Shown here one piece after another: positions 62,963 through 64,000 of a stretch of 64,000 bases of DNA. How positions within the stretch are numbered: position 1 is the first letter of the stretch; each line of letters starts with the position of its first letter. A program made the translations under genes and the position numbers. This DNA comes from CAVTOO01 sp963736355 (GTDB lineage Bacteria > Pseudomonadota > Alphaproteobacteria > Rhizobiales > Xanthobacteraceae): the NCBI GenBank assembly GCA_963736355.1, contig CAVTOO010000014.1:54558-118557 (forward strand), given 5' to 3'. The notes beneath the pieces are model-generated. The model did no database searches and was not told the origin of the DNA. It saw nothing but the letters and a program-made list of their open reading frames with translations.

Positions 62963-64000
62963 TTAGACGGCGCGCTTGAACGCGTCGGCGATATCGGTCT
63001 TCTCCCAGGAGAAGCCGCCGTCCTTGTCCGGCTGGCGGCCGAAGTGGCCGTAAGCGGACGTGCGCGCGTAGATCGGCTTGTTCAGATCGAGATGCTTGCG
63101 GATGCCGCGCGGCGTGAGGTCCATGACCTCGGCGGCAGCCTTCTCGATCTGCGCTTCCGTCACCTTGCCGGTGCCGTGGGTGTCGACATAGATCGACAGC
63201 GGCTTGGCAACGCCGATGGCGTAAGCGAGCTGGATGGTGCAGCGGTCGGACAGACCGGCTGCGACGACGTTCTTGGCGAGATAGCGCGCCGCGTAAGCCG
63301 CCGAGCGATCGACCTTGGTCGGATCCTTGCCGGAGAACGCACCGCCGCCATGCGGAGCCGCGCCACCGTAGGTGTCGACGATGATCTTGCGGCCGGTGAG
63401 GCCGAAGTCGCCATCGGGACCGCCGATGAAGAACTTGCCGGTCGGATTGATGTGCCACAGGGTCTTCGGCGTGATCCAGCCCTCGGGCAGCGCGCTGCGC
63501 ACATACGGCTCGACGATGTCGCGGATCTGCTTCGAGGTCAGGTCCTCGATGAGATGCTGATGCGACACGACGATCTGCGTGACGCCGACGGGCTTGCCGT
63601 TCTCGTACTGCACCGTGACCTGGCTCTTGGAGTCGGGGCCGAGCACCTTCTCCTTGCCGGAGTGGCGGGCTTCCGCGATCAGGCGCAGGATCTTGTGCGC
63701 GTAGAACAGCGGCGCCGGCATGAGGTCCGGCGTCTCGTTGCAGGCGTAACCGAACATGATGCCCTGGTCGCCGGCGCCTTCTTCCTGGTTGGTGCCGGGC
63801 TGCAGCGCGTCAACGCCCTGCGCAATGTCGGCCGACTGCGGATGCAGCAGAATCTTGATCTCGGCGGTCTTCCAGTGGAAGCCTTCCTGCTCGTACCCGA
63901 TGTCCTTGATGGCGTTGCGCGTGACCTGCTCGATCATGTCGTTGGTGACAGTCTTGGGGCCGCGCGTTTCACCGGCGATGCAGACGAAGTTGGTGGTGGC
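62963..64000 (-). CDS. metK: S-adenosylmethionine synthase, 3' part (runs off window)
   Basis: The frame is open from the right edge (NFVCIAGETRGPKT…) to the stop at 62963, so the first ~50 residues are missing. QGIMFGYACNETPDLMPAPL, FFIGGPDGDFGLTGRKIIVD and GGGAFSGKDPTKVDRSAAYA are the MetK signatures, and AYGHFGRQPDKDGGFSWEKT is the typical C-terminus. It makes SAM from methionine and ATP. Upstream regulatory sequence (possible SAM riboswitch) lies outside the window. Confidence 0.97.
   Translation of the reverse strand, partial: ATTNFVCIAGETRGPKTVTNDMIEQVTRNAIKDIGYEQEGFHWKTAEIKILLHPQSADIAQGVDALQPGTNQEEGAGDQGIMFGYACNETPDLMPAPLFYAHKILRLIAEARHSGKEKVLGPDSKSQVTVQYENGKPVGVTQIVVSHQHLIEDLTSKQIRDIVEPYVRSALPEGWITPKTLWHINPTGKFFIGGPDGDFGLTGRKIIVDTYGGAAPHGGGAFSGKDPTKVDRSAAYAARYLAKNVVAAGLSDRCTIQLAYAIGVAKPLSIYVDTHGTGKVTEAQIEKAAAEVMDLTPRGIRKHLDLNKPIYARTSAYGHFGRQPDKDGGFSWEKTDIADAFKRAV

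Noticed and set aside
1..64000. CRISPR arrays, tRNA or rRNA genes
   Set aside because: No regularly spaced repeats, cloverleaf-type segments or rRNA-like sequence were found on either strand.

Overview
The window looks like the surface-polysaccharide/LPS region of an alphaproteobacterium, most likely Bradyrhizobiaceae (Bradyrhizobium, Rhodopseudomonas, Afipia or Nitrobacter type). This rests on a Porin_2-type (RopA/Omp2b-like) porin, overall high GC, and dispersed intergenic palindromes of the kind seen in that group. No rRNA, tRNA, CRISPR array or transposase was found.

Layout. (1) 1-171 is the N-terminus of a nucleotide-sugar dehydrogenase; 366-1463 (+) is a flippase-like membrane protein. 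(2) 1338-42953 is one very long minus-strand operon of about 39 genes. Almost every junction is an ATGA or GTGA overlap or a gap under 40 bp. It starts with a winged-helix regulator and an RfaH-like NusG paralog, read from a promoter near 43.06 kb that carries palindromic operators. The only sizeable internal gap (131 bp, 41668-41798) carries a sequence matching the core of the enterobacterial ops element. Downstream come, in order: sugar-nucleotide and nonulosonate genes (41.7-36.0 kb: cytidylyltransferase, Gfo/Idh oxidoreductase, DegT aminotransferase, epimerase, GNAT, NeuB-type synthase); an asparagine synthetase, an N-acetyl sugar amidotransferase and methyltransferases (36.0-30.2 kb); an unusual amino-acid/acyl-carrier cassette (30.2-21.7 kb: asparagine-synthetase homologue lacking Cys2, DUF4910 hydrolase, ACP, AMP ligase, AAC(3)-fold acyltransferase, methyltransferase, two-subunit B12 glutamate mutase); an ABC polysaccharide exporter (Wzm/Wzt, 20-17.9 kb); and glycosyltransferases, methyltransferases, an acyltransferase, a flippase, a Wzy-like protein and an asparagine synthetase (17.9-1.3 kb). 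(3) 43.3-44.8 kb is the porin. (4) 45.1-48.2 kb (+) is a glycosyltransferase, a methyltransferase and a WecA-like initiating phosphosugar transferase; 48.2-52.6 kb (-) is hldD-hldE-capD. (5) 52.8-56.0 kb completes the ADP-heptose and inner-core genes (waaF, gmhA, gmhB, waaC). (6) 56.2-64 kb holds galE, an MsbA-type ABC exporter, an FAH-family hydrolase, an amidase, ahcY and the 3' part of metK.

How it may work together (inference). CapD and the epimerases/aminotransferases make amino sugars and a nonulosonate-like sugar. WecA-like and glycosyltransferase genes assemble the glycan, and Wzm/Wzt and/or the flippase export it. The glutamate mutase-AMP ligase-ACP-AAC(3) block would supply an unusual amino-acyl (for example 3-methylaspartyl-derived) substituent. 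The many methyltransferases are fed by the AhcY/MetK SAM cycle encoded nearby. The RfaH-like protein would suppress polarity across the >40 kb transcript.

Quality caveat: about half of the genes, including housekeeping ones (hldE, waaF, waaC, wzt), are broken by 1-2 base frameshifts while gene junctions stay intact. This looks like residual consensus error, not decay. Coordinates of broken genes are given for the reconstructed full gene.
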